Below are positions 6,710 through 12,884 of a stretch of 12,884 nucleotides of DNA, piece by piece. Made by a program: the position numbers and the translations under genes. The stretch spans positions 1-12,884 of the forward strand of contig CAZGHD010000053.1 of the NCBI GenBank assembly GCA_964525525.1, in the 5' to 3' direction. The notes under the pieces are model-generated. The model did no database searches, was not told the origin of the DNA, and was given only the letters and a program-made list of their open reading frames with translations. Position 1 is the first letter of the stretch. Every line of letters starts with the position of its first letter. This stretch comes from RGIG2161 sp964525525. GTDB lineage: Bacteria > Bacillota > Clostridia > Oscillospirales > CAG-272.

Positions 6710-7392
6710 CATATTTTTCTGATCCGTCCAAAGCCGCCGAGAAGGGAAATAAATTCGAGATATTTATCTCCGGGTACTTTTCCGCCCGAACCGCACGCCC
6801 ATTTTCCGCGAAAATCTACGGCGATCTGCTCGATTATGTCGTAGATTTTGATCGGGGTTGAATTACTTATAAAATCAATGCTCAAACCGCCGAGAATCTT
6901 AATATCATTTCCGTACTCGGTTAGATATTTTACCGCATTGTCAGGCGCAAACCAGCCGAGATCTCCTCGCGCGATCGCATCCTCCGGAGCTCCGTCCATT
7001 CTTACGGTCGGGGTTTTTTTTGATACCGCGTCGCCGAAAATGCAGAGGCAGTCAGCCGCGTCCTCTGTCATATCTACCTCGTCTTGAGTACGGCAGATAA
7101 CTCCTATGCCAAGCTCGGTATTGTTCATTTTAAATTTGAATATTTCAGAGATAAGGTTTTCTCTGTCATCTGCGGCAAAATCTGCCATGTCAACAAAAAA
7201 GAAGTCGGATTTGGTTCTTTCGGTGCAGGATGCGAGAGTGGCTATAAAATCAGCGGGGGTGTCCCACAGATAATTTCCGCGGCGCCAAATGAGTGATTCG
7301 GTAAGTTCGCGGGCAATAAAAGGCTCAAATATTACGTTTTTGGTTATGTTTCCGTGGAGGAAATCCAAAAAGTACTTTTTATTTCTATCCAT
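6709..7392 (-). CDS. Uroporphyrinogen decarboxylase-like protein, short
   Basis: A 227-aa soluble protein that I recognise only weakly. The opening (KKYFLDFLHGNITKNVIFEPF) resembles the start of URO-D/MtaA-type proteins. The last third looks like the C-terminal half of that TIM barrel: MDGAPEDAIARGDLGWFAPD, ILGGLSIDF...TPIKIYDII and ACGSGGKVPGDKYLEFISLLG. Family members are usually 330-380 aa, so this is a shortened, possibly diverged form, and neither heme synthesis nor methyl transfer can be claimed. The ATG at 7390-7392 follows GGAG at 5 nt; the open frame extends 21 codons further up, but that stretch overlaps the promoter. It is transcribed alone, divergent from the spore cortex locus. 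Confidence 0.6.
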   Translation of the reverse strand: MDRNKKYFLDFLHGNITKNVIFEPFIARELTESLIWRRGNYLWDTPADFIATLASCTERTKSDFFFVDMADFAADDRENLISEIFKFKMNNTELGIGVICRTQDEVDMTEDAADCLCIFGDAVSKKTPTVRMDGAPEDAIARGDLGWFAPDNAVKYLTEYGNDIKILGGLSIDFISNSTPIKIYDIIEQIAVDFRGKWACGSGGKVPGDKYLEFISLLGGFGRIRKI

Positions 7393-7428
7393 AATAACTC
7401 CGTATGCTGTGTTTTGGGTAATACAAGT

Positions 7429-7434
7429 ATTATA
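7429..7434 (-). promoter_or_regulatory. Extended -10 promoter of the URO-D-like gene
   Basis: On the minus strand TGTTATAAT gives an extended -10 with perfect TATAAT. The -35 region 17 nt upstream (TTGTGT) is weak, which fits an extended -10 promoter. It lies 37 bp before the chosen ATG. Confidence 0.6.
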
Positions 7435-7483
7435 ACACATTTTCTCAAAATACACAATAGCGAATTGCCTGTACCGTTCGTTT

Positions 7484-7512
7484 TTAACACTTGTTGATTA
7501 TTTTCATATAAT
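7484..7512 (+). promoter_or_regulatory. Promoter of the cortex-lytic cluster
   Basis: Read as sigma-A: TTAACA (7484-7489), 17 nt, TATAAT (7507-7512). Read as mother-cell sporulation sigma-E: the -10 box CATATAAT (7505-7512) fits the known CATAyAmT form, while the -35 side is not a clear match. The product suggests sporulation control; the sequence alone does not decide. Confidence 0.55.
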
Positions 7513-7546
7513 TACTATAAATCTTAAATCAAGAGGTGAATTTTAT

Positions 7547-7969
7547 ATGGCTGATAATTACGGGGTAAAAAGCGGCGTCGGGTATCTTACCTTCAAAACA
7601 CGAACGGCGCAGAGTGCTTTGCCGGTTGAGAACGTCAGGATAACCGTGAGCGGGAGCGAAGCGGGGAATACCGCGCCGATAGCGACGGTAGTAAGCGACA
7701 GAAACGGAAACACCGAGAGAATAGAGCTTCCCGCAGCGCCGAGAATGGAATCAATGTCGCCCGGATTTCCGGGTGAGCCGTTTTCAAGGTACAACGTACG
7801 TGCCGAGGCGGAGGGGTTTTATCCGTCTGAATTTTTCGGAGCACCGGTTTTTGAAGGGGTAACTTCGGTACAGACGGTGAATCTTGTCCCGCTTGCAGAA
7901 TACACGCCTGAGCCTTTCGGAACTCGGTTTTACGAGTCGGCCCCCGATTCTTTTGGAGGAGGTGAATGA
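7547..7969 (+). CDS. SleC N-terminal pre/pro-domain as a separate protein
   Basis: A 140-aa protein resembling the N-terminal inhibitory pre/pro region of clostridial SleC, the cortex-lytic enzyme held inactive in the dormant spore. The start (GYLTFKTRTAQSALPVENVRITVSG by pattern) and the turn SDRNGNTERIELPAAP look like the beta-rich segment before the SleC catalytic domain. The later F-SRYNVRAEAEGFYPSEF and VQTVNLVPL fit the same fold. It has no signal peptide or membrane helix. AGAGGTG lies 8 nt before the ATG. Its TGA (7967-7969) is one base from the ATG of the hydrolase gene, and its last codons (GGGE) double as that gene's ribosome site. In SleC this region and the enzyme form one chain that Csp proteases cleave; here they are two genes. 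Family assignment is from memory of SleC, not a search. Confidence 0.75.
   Translation: MADNYGVKSGVGYLTFKTRTAQSALPVENVRITVSGSEAGNTAPIATVVSDRNGNTERIELPAAPRMESMSPGFPGEPFSRYNVRAEAEGFYPSEFFGAPVFEGVTSVQTVNLVPLAEYTPEPFGTRFYESAPDSFGGGE
7955..7964 (+). promoter_or_regulatory. Strong ribosome site inside the upstream gene's end
   Basis: GGAGGAGGTG lies 6 nt before the ATG at 7971 and encodes the final glycines of the upstream protein. This decides that the hydrolase starts at 7971 rather than at the first ATG of the open frame at 7884, which has no comparable site. It also makes translational coupling likely. Confidence 0.85.
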
Positions 7970-7970
7970 T

Positions 7971-9371
7971 ATGCCAACACCTGTAATTCCCGAATATATA
8001 ACGGTGCATCTCGGCCCTCCGCGTTCGAATGCGCCTAACGTTACTGTCAGCTTTCCCGATTACATCAAAAACGTAGCGTCAAGCGAAATATACCCAACGT
8101 GGCCGGAGAGCGCCGTGAGAGCGAATATTTACGCGCAAATATCTTTTGCGTTAAACCGCGTTTTCCTTGAATATTACAGAAGCCGGGGATACGACTTTGA
8201 TATAACAAATTATACCGGCAACGATCAGGCGTTTGTATATGGGCGGGACGTTTTTGAAAACGTATCGCAGATAGTTGACGAGATATTCAACGACTACGTT
8301 GTACGTCAGGGAAGTGTTGAACCGCTTTTTACCGAATATTGTGACGGAGACACGGTAAGCTGTGAAGGGCTTTCTCAATGGGGTACTGTTTCTCTTGCAA
8401 ACCAGGGCTATACGCCTTATCAGATACTTCAGTATTATTACGGAAACGATATAAACATCGTAAGAAACGCGCCTGTGGAGGGAATAGAAGCGAGTGTTCC
8501 GCTCGGAATACTCAGGCTCGGATCTACGGGAGATGACGTAAGGCAGGTACAGCTCAGACTTAACCGAATATCAAACAACTTTCCTGCTATTCCGAAAATA
8601 TATCCTGTAAACGGTATTTTTGACGAAGGTACGCGCGATGCGATAATTGAGTTTCAAAGAACATTTTCGCTTTCTCCCGACGGTCTTGTCGGAAAGGATA
8701 CGTGGTACAAAATACAGCTTATATATAACAGCGTAAAAAAATTATCCGAACTTGATTCGGAGGGTCTTACCTTAAACGAAATATCCTTGCAGTACCCCGG
8801 GGTGCTTACCGTTGGTGACGTTGGTGTCGGCGTAAGAACGGTGCAGTATTTTCTTGATTACATATCAAGGTATGAGTCTGCTGTCCCGGGAGTTACGGTT
8901 GACGGAGATTTCGGCGAAAATACCCGCTCGGCGGTTATTGCGTTTCAGCGCGCTTACGGACTTGAGCCGGACGGAATCGTAGGGGAGAGCACTTACTATA
9001 AGCTTTACGACGTTTACAGGGGAATAATAAACTCGGAGTCTCCGAACGTATCGGCAGGTACGGTGTTGCCGTATCCCGGATACGTACTTACCACGGGACA
9101 GCAGAGCGAGTACGTACGCGCGCTTCAGACTTATCTTAATTTCATATCCGAGAGCTATCCGAGTATTCCGTCTGTACCGGTCACGGGAGTATTTGCCGAG
9201 CTTACCCGTGAATCGGTTGAAGCATTCCAGCGTTATTTCGGTATTGGCACGCCCGCAACTTACGGAACGGTGGGATTTGATACTTGGCGTGCTATAACCG
9301 ATATTTACCTTGAGCTGTATTCGTCACAAAGAGTCGCTACCGGACAGTTCCCGGGATACGAGCTTTCTTGA
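7971..9371 (+). CDS. sleC: SleC-like spore cortex-lytic enzyme, three PG-binding domains
   Basis: A 466-aa enzyme predicted to degrade spore cortex peptidoglycan at germination. Residues 1-170 match the catalytic region of clostridial SleC, a SpoIID-type lytic transglycosylase fold. DYIKNVASSEIYPTWPESAV holds Glu39, the position of the catalytic Glu in SpoIID. ANIYAQISFALNRV, the Cys pair 124/131 (possible zinc ligands) and GLSQWGTVSLANQGYTPYQI then IL-YYYGNDINI follow. Three PG_binding_1 repeats come next (about 177-255, 275-352, 368-450), each with the G-F-D/E..TR..V..FQ signature and closing T-WY/TW motif. Classical SleC has an N-terminal pro-region and one such repeat; here the pro-region is a separate gene and the repeats are tripled. 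There is no signal peptide, as expected for a protein packed into the spore from the mother cell. It is 15 bp from the next gene in the same operon. Confidence 0.85.
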   Translation: MPTPVIPEYITVHLGPPRSNAPNVTVSFPDYIKNVASSEIYPTWPESAVRANIYAQISFALNRVFLEYYRSRGYDFDITNYTGNDQAFVYGRDVFENVSQIVDEIFNDYVVRQGSVEPLFTEYCDGDTVSCEGLSQWGTVSLANQGYTPYQILQYYYGNDINIVRNAPVEGIEASVPLGILRLGSTGDDVRQVQLRLNRISNNFPAIPKIYPVNGIFDEGTRDAIIEFQRTFSLSPDGLVGKDTWYKIQLIYNSVKKLSELDSEGLTLNEISLQYPGVLTVGDVGVGVRTVQYFLDYISRYESAVPGVTVDGDFGENTRSAVIAFQRAYGLEPDGIVGESTYYKLYDVYRGIINSESPNVSAGTVLPYPGYVLTTGQQSEYVRALQTYLNFISESYPSIPSVPVTGVFAELTRESVEAFQRYFGIGTPATYGTVGFDTWRAITDIYLELYSSQRVATGQFPGYELS

Positions 9372-9386
9372 TTTGGAGGTGAAATT

Positions 9387-9908
9387 ATGGATTATAACGT
9401 AAGCGACAGAAGTGCCGCAATATCAGAGCTCCAGAGATTTTTAAGGCGCTTGGAGAGCGAAAAAACAGGACTTCCGCTGATTGGGGTAGACGGTATTTTC
9501 GATCAAAGAACGAGGACGGCGGTAATGGACGCGCAGAGAAACAGCGGACTTCCGATGACCGGCACGGTAGACCTTGATACGTGGAACGCGATATACAGTG
9601 AATATCTCCGCCTCGGTGAAGAGATACTCGGTATTTTCCCGTTTCCGGTAAATCCCGAAAATGACGAGATAACCGAGGACACGATAGGCGATCTTGTGAT
9701 AATTTTAAAGCTGATGCTTCGCGAGCTTGCTCTTGATTATGATTTCGATACGCTTGATACTGTCGGAATATACGACGAGGCTACCGCAAACGCGGTCAGG
9801 AATTTTCAAAAAGTCAACGGACTTCCCGAAACCGGCAGAACTGACGTGAAAACGTGGAATCTGCTTACACGGGCATATAACGGAACAAAGGACAGATATA
9901 ACGGATAA
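9387..9908 (+). CDS. Protein of two peptidoglycan-binding domains
   Basis: A 173-aa protein made almost only of two PG_binding_1 repeats (about 8-75 and 100-165). Each has the typical pattern: GVDGIFDQRTRTAVMDAQ...TGTVDLDTW in the first, and TVGIYDEATANAVRNFQ...TGRTDVKTW in the second. No catalytic domain, signal peptide or membrane helix is seen. GGAGGT (9375-9380) lies 6 nt before the ATG, and 15 bp separate it from the SleC-like gene, so it belongs to that operon. It may bind cortex and help target or hold the enzyme, or may have split from the enzyme's C-terminus; both are inference. Together the two proteins carry five such repeats. Confidence 0.85.
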   Translation: MDYNVSDRSAAISELQRFLRRLESEKTGLPLIGVDGIFDQRTRTAVMDAQRNSGLPMTGTVDLDTWNAIYSEYLRLGEEILGIFPFPVNPENDEITEDTIGDLVIILKLMLRELALDYDFDTLDTVGIYDEATANAVRNFQKVNGLPETGRTDVKTWNLLTRAYNGTKDRYNG

Positions 9909-9950
9909 TTCACCTAAACTGAAGGGATAATATTTTCGGGGGGTGGGAAT

Positions 9951-10844
9951 CTGAACTACCGAAATAAAATAAAAAAGTTGTTTTCAAGGCAAAAGATCAC
10001 AGAGGCGGGAACGGTGATTTTCGGCGGTGTACTGTTTGGCGTTTCAATGAATCTGTTTTTTCTTCCGGGAAAAATAATTCTCGGCGGCGTTACCGGAATA
10101 ACCACCGTTCTCAACATCCTTTTCGGCTTGCCGGCAGGCGTTATGAGCGTTCTGATAAATATTCCGCTTATCTTGGTGAGCCTGATCGTTTTCGGATGGC
10201 GGTTTATCGCCCGCGCCGCCGTCGGTATAGCTATTACTGCGGCGGCAACCGATATGATTTCTTTTTTGCCGATAAGTACCACCGACCCTCTGCTTTGTGC
10301 CATTCTCGGCGGAATAACGATGGGTGCGGGCTGTGGACTTATGTTTTCATATGCATATACCACAGGCGGTACGGATATAGTGGCGTGGTTGCTCGGATTA
10401 CGTTTCGTGCGGGTGTCAACAGGAAAGCTTATAATGATAGTTGACTTTTTCGTAATAGTCGGCGCGGCGATAGCTATGAAAAGCTCGGTCGGAGTATTTT
10501 ATTCTATAATAGCTCTTTTCGTTTACACACTGACGATAGATTACGTTATGCAGGGCGCGGAGAGGGCAAAGCTCGCGTTTATCTTTTCCTACATGGGCGA
10601 GGAGGTCGCTGCGGTAATTTCAAGCGAGGTAGGGCGCGGCGTAACTTTACTTTGCGGCAGGGGATGGTACAGTAAAAAGAAGTGCGATATAGTCGTCTGT
10701 GCGCTGAAAAAAACAGAGGCGCACCGTCTTGCCGAGGTAGTGTCACGCGTTGATGCTGATGCCTTTACTGTGTTTGCAGACGTTTCAAAGGTGGAAGGAA
10801 GCGGGTTTGAAAGCCCCTTTCAAAATAAAAAGAATAAATATTGA
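9951..10844 (+). CDS. YitT-family membrane protein (DUF161/DUF2179)
   Basis: Integral membrane protein of the YitT family; its transported substrate or role is not established. Five or six hydrophobic segments fill the first two-thirds, with family-typical stretches FLPGKIILGGVTGITTVLN and YAYTTGGTDIVAWLL. The last 75 or so residues form the soluble DUF2179 domain (RGVTLLCGRGWYSKKKCDIV...AFTVFADVSKVEGSGF). No ATG or GTG lies in frame upstream: the choices are CTG at 9951, which sits 5 nt after GGGGGGTG (297 aa), or TTG at 9978, which has no nearby ribosome site (288 aa). I prefer CTG, giving a basic N-terminus. It starts 42 bp after the cortex-lytic cluster with no terminator visible between, so read-through from that operon is possible. 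Confidence 0.88.
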   Translation: MNYRNKIKKLFSRQKITEAGTVIFGGVLFGVSMNLFFLPGKIILGGVTGITTVLNILFGLPAGVMSVLINIPLILVSLIVFGWRFIARAAVGIAITAAATDMISFLPISTTDPLLCAILGGITMGAGCGLMFSYAYTTGGTDIVAWLLGLRFVRVSTGKLIMIVDFFVIVGAAIAMKSSVGVFYSIIALFVYTLTIDYVMQGAERAKLAFIFSYMGEEVAAVISSEVGRGVTLLCGRGWYSKKKCDIVVCALKKTEAHRLAEVVSRVDADAFTVFADVSKVEGSGFESPFQNKKNKY

Positions 10845-10853
10845 AAAATTATC

Positions 10854-10882
10854 TTGATAAAAAAGCATTTTTATGTTATACT
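10854..10882 (+). promoter_or_regulatory. Promoter of the SRP RNA gene
   Basis: TTGATA (10854-10859), 17 nt, then TATACT (10877-10882) with an upstream TG (extended -10). The start is predicted near 10889, about 11 nt before the terminal helix of the RNA. It begins 10 bp after the previous gene's stop codon. Confidence 0.85.
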
Positions 10883-10899
10883 GTATAGGTATCAAACGT

Positions 10900-11201
10900 A
10901 TTGACTGCGTAATAAGGTCATACCAGCCGGGAAAGCAGCGGCGTCCTGTACCTGAAATCCGCTATAGCAGGGGTGGCTTCCCGTTTTGAGGGCTGGGTTT
11001 GTATATAGCGCCGTTCTTTTTCGTGTTGAAGAATGGGTCCTGCGCAATCGGAGGCTGTGAACCATGTCAGGTGGGGAACCAAGCAGCATTAAGCGGTTTA
11101 TCCGATGTGCCGCGGGTCTGCCTGTTCGGAGCGAAAAGGGCGGGATGCGTATGCGAATGCATGCTCGATTTTCGGGTGTATGGCCTTATTACGCAGTCAA
11201 T
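10900..11201 (+). ncRNA. ffs: Signal recognition particle RNA, large bacterial type
   Basis: RNA core of the signal recognition particle, which binds Ffh and directs membrane and secretory proteins to the membrane. Helix 8 is clear: GTCAGGTGG, GGAA tetraloop (11075-11078), then CCAAGCAGCATTAAG. The GG/CC pair closing the loop replaces the more usual CC/GG, so base pairing is kept. The flanking CTGTGAACCAT, GATGTGCCGC, GGGTCCTGCGCAATCGG and GTCCTGTACCTGAAATCCGCT blocks match the Bacillus-type RNA with an Alu domain. The ends (10900-10923 with 11178-11201) form a 24-bp helix with a single G-U pair. At about 300 nt it is a little longer than the B. subtilis RNA (about 270 nt). It fills the 380-bp gap before dnaX, the same gene order as in B. 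subtilis. Confidence 0.95.
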
Positions 11202-11223
11202 TTAATTATAGGAGGCAAGTTAA

Positions 11224-12795
11224 ATGCATCAGGCGCTTTACCGCAAGTGGAGACCTAAAACCTTTGACGAGGTTTGCGGTCAGGAACATATTACCACCGT
11301 GCTGAAATACGAGGTGTCAGAGAATAGACTTTCTCACGCATATCTGTTTTGCGGATCGCGCGGAACGGGTAAAACTACCTGCGCGAAGCTCCTTGCGAAA
11401 GCAGTAAACTGCGAAAATCCGATAGACGGTAATCCGTGCGGTGTCTGCCATGCGTGCCGCTCGATAGACTCGGGTATCGCGACCGACGTGCTCGAAATGG
11501 ACGCCGCGTCCAACAACGGCGTTGATTATATTCGCGATATACGCGACGAGGTGGTTTACACGCCTGCGGAGCTTAAATACCGCGTCTATATCGTGGACGA
11601 GGTACATATGCTTTCCTCGGGTGCGTTTAACGCTCTGCTCAAAACTCTTGAGGAACCTCCGTCACACGTTATATTTATTCTCGCTACTACAGAGCTTCAT
11701 AAGCTTCCGGCTACTATAATCTCAAGATGTCAGAGGTTTGATTTCAGACGCATAAAAGCCAACGTTATTACCGAGAGGCTGATGCACATCGCATCTGAAG
11801 AAAATATCGGACTTGAGAGTGATGCTGCGGCAATGATCGCAAAGCTCAGCCGCGGAGGTATGCGCGACGCGATAAGTACTCTTGAACTCTGCTCGGGAAC
11901 TCCGGGCACGGTAACTCCAAAGACTGTATCCGAGGCGGTTGGCGTTTCTTCCCGCGACAGCGTTGTGAAGATCGTGGAGGCGATAGCGCAAAGAGATCTC
12001 GGAACGGCGTTTTCGGTGATCTCGGAGATCGAGTCATCTTCGGTTGACGTTGCTATCTTCTGGCAGTCGGTGTCAGAATTTTACCGTGATATGCTGGTTA
12101 TGAAAACTACCGGCAAGGCGGCGGAGTATCTTGAGCTTTTACCGAGCGAGGAAGAAGAATGTAAAAAACTCGCGGGTCTTTATACCGTCGAACGTCTTAT
12201 CGCTCACACGAAAGAGCTTGACGAGACACAGGTGAGAATGCAGAGAAACAGCGGTCAGCGCCGTCTTTCTGCCGAGCTTTCTCTTGTGCGTCTGTGCGAT
12301 GAAACGCTTGACAACAGTAATTCTGCTCTTGCTGCGCGTATTTCTGCGCTTGAGGAAACGGTTGCGAGACTAAAAACTACCGGCGTTGCTCCCCGTGTAT
12401 CGGCAGAGGAGAAAAAGCCTGCCGAAAAGAAAGCCGAGCCTGTCAAGATTACGAAATCAAGCGAAGAAAAAGAAACTCCGATAGAGGCACCCGCCGAGAA
12501 AAAGGTATTCTCGCCGTTTAGCGGATGGCCGGAGGCGATCGACAGAATTTCGCAGAAAAATAAAGCCGTGGGAAGTTTTCTTTCCGGCACGGGAGCTTTT
12601 ACAGACGGTGACAGCTTTATAATCAAAGTAAACAATAAGTTCTTTGCAAGTATGCTTGCATCTCCCGAAAATCTCGCCGTGATAGCGGATTCCATTTCGG
12701 TCGGTGTAGGACGGATGGTAGAGGCGAATGCAGTGCGTATAGATTTTACCGAACAGCCGAAGAAAAATGACGACGATATTCTGTCACAGATATAA
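11224..12795 (+). CDS. dnaX: DNA polymerase III subunits gamma/tau
   Basis: Motor subunit of the clamp loader that places the sliding clamp on DNA and links the polymerases at the replication fork. The 523-aa protein opens with the family's ALYRKWRPKTFDEVCGQ. It has Walker A GSRGTGKT (44-51), four zinc-binding Cys (63, 72, 75, 78), Walker B YIVDEVHML (122-130), sensor ATTE (154-157) and the SRC motif (167-169) with the arginine finger. Domain III follows to about 365, then a Lys/Glu/Pro/Ala-rich linker (about 400-435) and a short tau C-terminal domain. GGAGG (11211-11215) lies 8 nt before the ATG. It is just downstream of the SRP RNA, and read-through from that promoter probably transcribes it, since no separate promoter is evident. 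It is followed at once by a terminator, so the usual partners yaaK/ebfC and recR are not next to it. Confidence 0.97.
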   Translation: MHQALYRKWRPKTFDEVCGQEHITTVLKYEVSENRLSHAYLFCGSRGTGKTTCAKLLAKAVNCENPIDGNPCGVCHACRSIDSGIATDVLEMDAASNNGVDYIRDIRDEVVYTPAELKYRVYIVDEVHMLSSGAFNALLKTLEEPPSHVIFILATTELHKLPATIISRCQRFDFRRIKANVITERLMHIASEENIGLESDAAAMIAKLSRGGMRDAISTLELCSGTPGTVTPKTVSEAVGVSSRDSVVKIVEAIAQRDLGTAFSVISEIESSSVDVAIFWQSVSEFYRDMLVMKTTGKAAEYLELLPSEEEECKKLAGLYTVERLIAHTKELDETQVRMQRNSGQRRLSAELSLVRLCDETLDNSNSALAARISALEETVARLKTTGVAPRVSAEEKKPAEKKAEPVKITKSSEEKETPIEAPAEKKVFSPFSGWPEAIDRISQKNKAVGSFLSGTGAFTDGDSFIIKVNNKFFASMLASPENLAVIADSISVGVGRMVEANAVRIDFTEQPKKNDDDILSQI

Positions 12796-12796
12796 T

Positions 12797-12837
12797 AAAA
12801 ACCGGACATTCGATTTTGCGAATGTCCGGTTTTTTTG
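12797..12837 (+). terminator. Rho-independent terminator of dnaX
   Basis: Stem ACCGGACATTCG/CGAATGTCCGGT (12801-12812 with 12819-12830), extended by A/T pairs, then seven or more T. It starts a few bases after the dnaX stop codon. Confidence 0.92.
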
Positions 12838-12849
12838 TTGTATATAGAA

Positions 12850-12872
12850 AACCACCAGCAGTGCTGGTGGTT
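12850..12872 (-). terminator. Hairpin, likely terminator for a minus-strand gene
   Basis: AACCACCAGC (12850-12859) and GCTGGTGGTT (12863-12872) pair perfectly around a 3-nt loop. On the minus strand it is followed by TTTTCTATAT, a fair U-tract; on the plus strand by CAAAAAAG. It therefore probably ends a convergent gene beyond the right edge. It may also be a dispersed palindromic repeat, see the similar hairpin at 1641-1672. Confidence 0.6.
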
Positions 12873-12884
12873 CAAAAAAGCTTT

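Noticed and set aside
7884..7970. A 29-codon N-terminal extension of the SleC-like hydrolase from an ATG at 7884
   Set aside because: The extension lies wholly inside the upstream gene in another frame and lacks a ribosome site, while GGAGGAGGTG precisely precedes the ATG at 7971 and the SleC-like sequence starts there.
10892..11305. Several short open frames on both strands between the YitT gene and dnaX
   Set aside because: They lie within the SRP RNA or overlap the start of dnaX in another frame, and none has a convincing ribosome site.
12411..12505. Programmed -1 frameshift in dnaX making a short gamma form, as in E. coli
   Set aside because: GAAAAAG strings occur in the Lys/Glu-rich linker, but the heptamer is not A AAA AAG in the zero frame and I see no clear stem at the right distance. 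A shift at 12411 would end soon after (about 12484), so it remains possible but unsupported.
1..12884. CRISPR arrays, toxin-antitoxin pairs, defence genes or complete insertion sequences
   Set aside because: I found no spaced direct repeats, no transposase with terminal repeats and no recognisable defence gene. The only mobile-element trace is the truncated recombinase.

Overview
The window looks like chromosome from a spore-forming Firmicute of class Clostridia, most likely a gut Oscillospiraceae/Eubacteriales relative. The reasons are strong AGGAGG-type ribosome binding sites, sigma-A promoters with 17-bp spacers, use of TTG (and possibly CTG) starts, a long Bacillus-type SRP RNA just upstream of dnaX, and an SleC-type spore cortex-lytic locus. 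Everything here rests on reading the sequence and on remembered family features; no search was run.

Left edge (1-1860): a large serine recombinase that has lost its N-terminal catalytic part, probably the decayed end of a mobile element lying to the left. It runs toward a tRNA-Ser(GGA) gene on the minus strand that has an intact promoter. A perfect 14-bp hairpin starts at the base after the tRNA CCA, and a terminator for the minus strand follows.

1861-3349: a pyrimidine-nucleoside phosphorylase gene on the minus strand, broken by one frameshift near 2728-2731. It is divergent from a plus-strand operon, and both promoters are clear.

3350-5076: an operon of two tandem, equal-length TIM-barrel sugar isomerase/epimerase paralogues, followed by a 66-aa membrane peptide with an NPxTG sortase-like tail and a strong terminator. 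5093-6709: prfB (release factor 2, TTG start, no programmed frameshift) and a small membrane protein with an acidic tail, closed by a bidirectional terminator. 6709-7392: a minus-strand short protein resembling the uroporphyrinogen decarboxylase family.

7484-9908: the most interesting part, a three-gene cluster. Gene 1 encodes the N-terminal pre/pro-domain of SleC as a separate protein. Gene 2 encodes the SpoIID-like cortex hydrolase with three peptidoglycan-binding repeats. Gene 3 encodes two more such repeats. In classical SleC the first two parts are one polypeptide, processed by Csp proteases at germination.

9951-12884: a YitT-family membrane protein that may start at CTG, the SRP RNA gene with its own promoter, then dnaX and its terminator. 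The last bases hold a hairpin that reads as a terminator for a minus-strand gene beyond the window. The SRP RNA-dnaX order is the one known from Bacillus subtilis.
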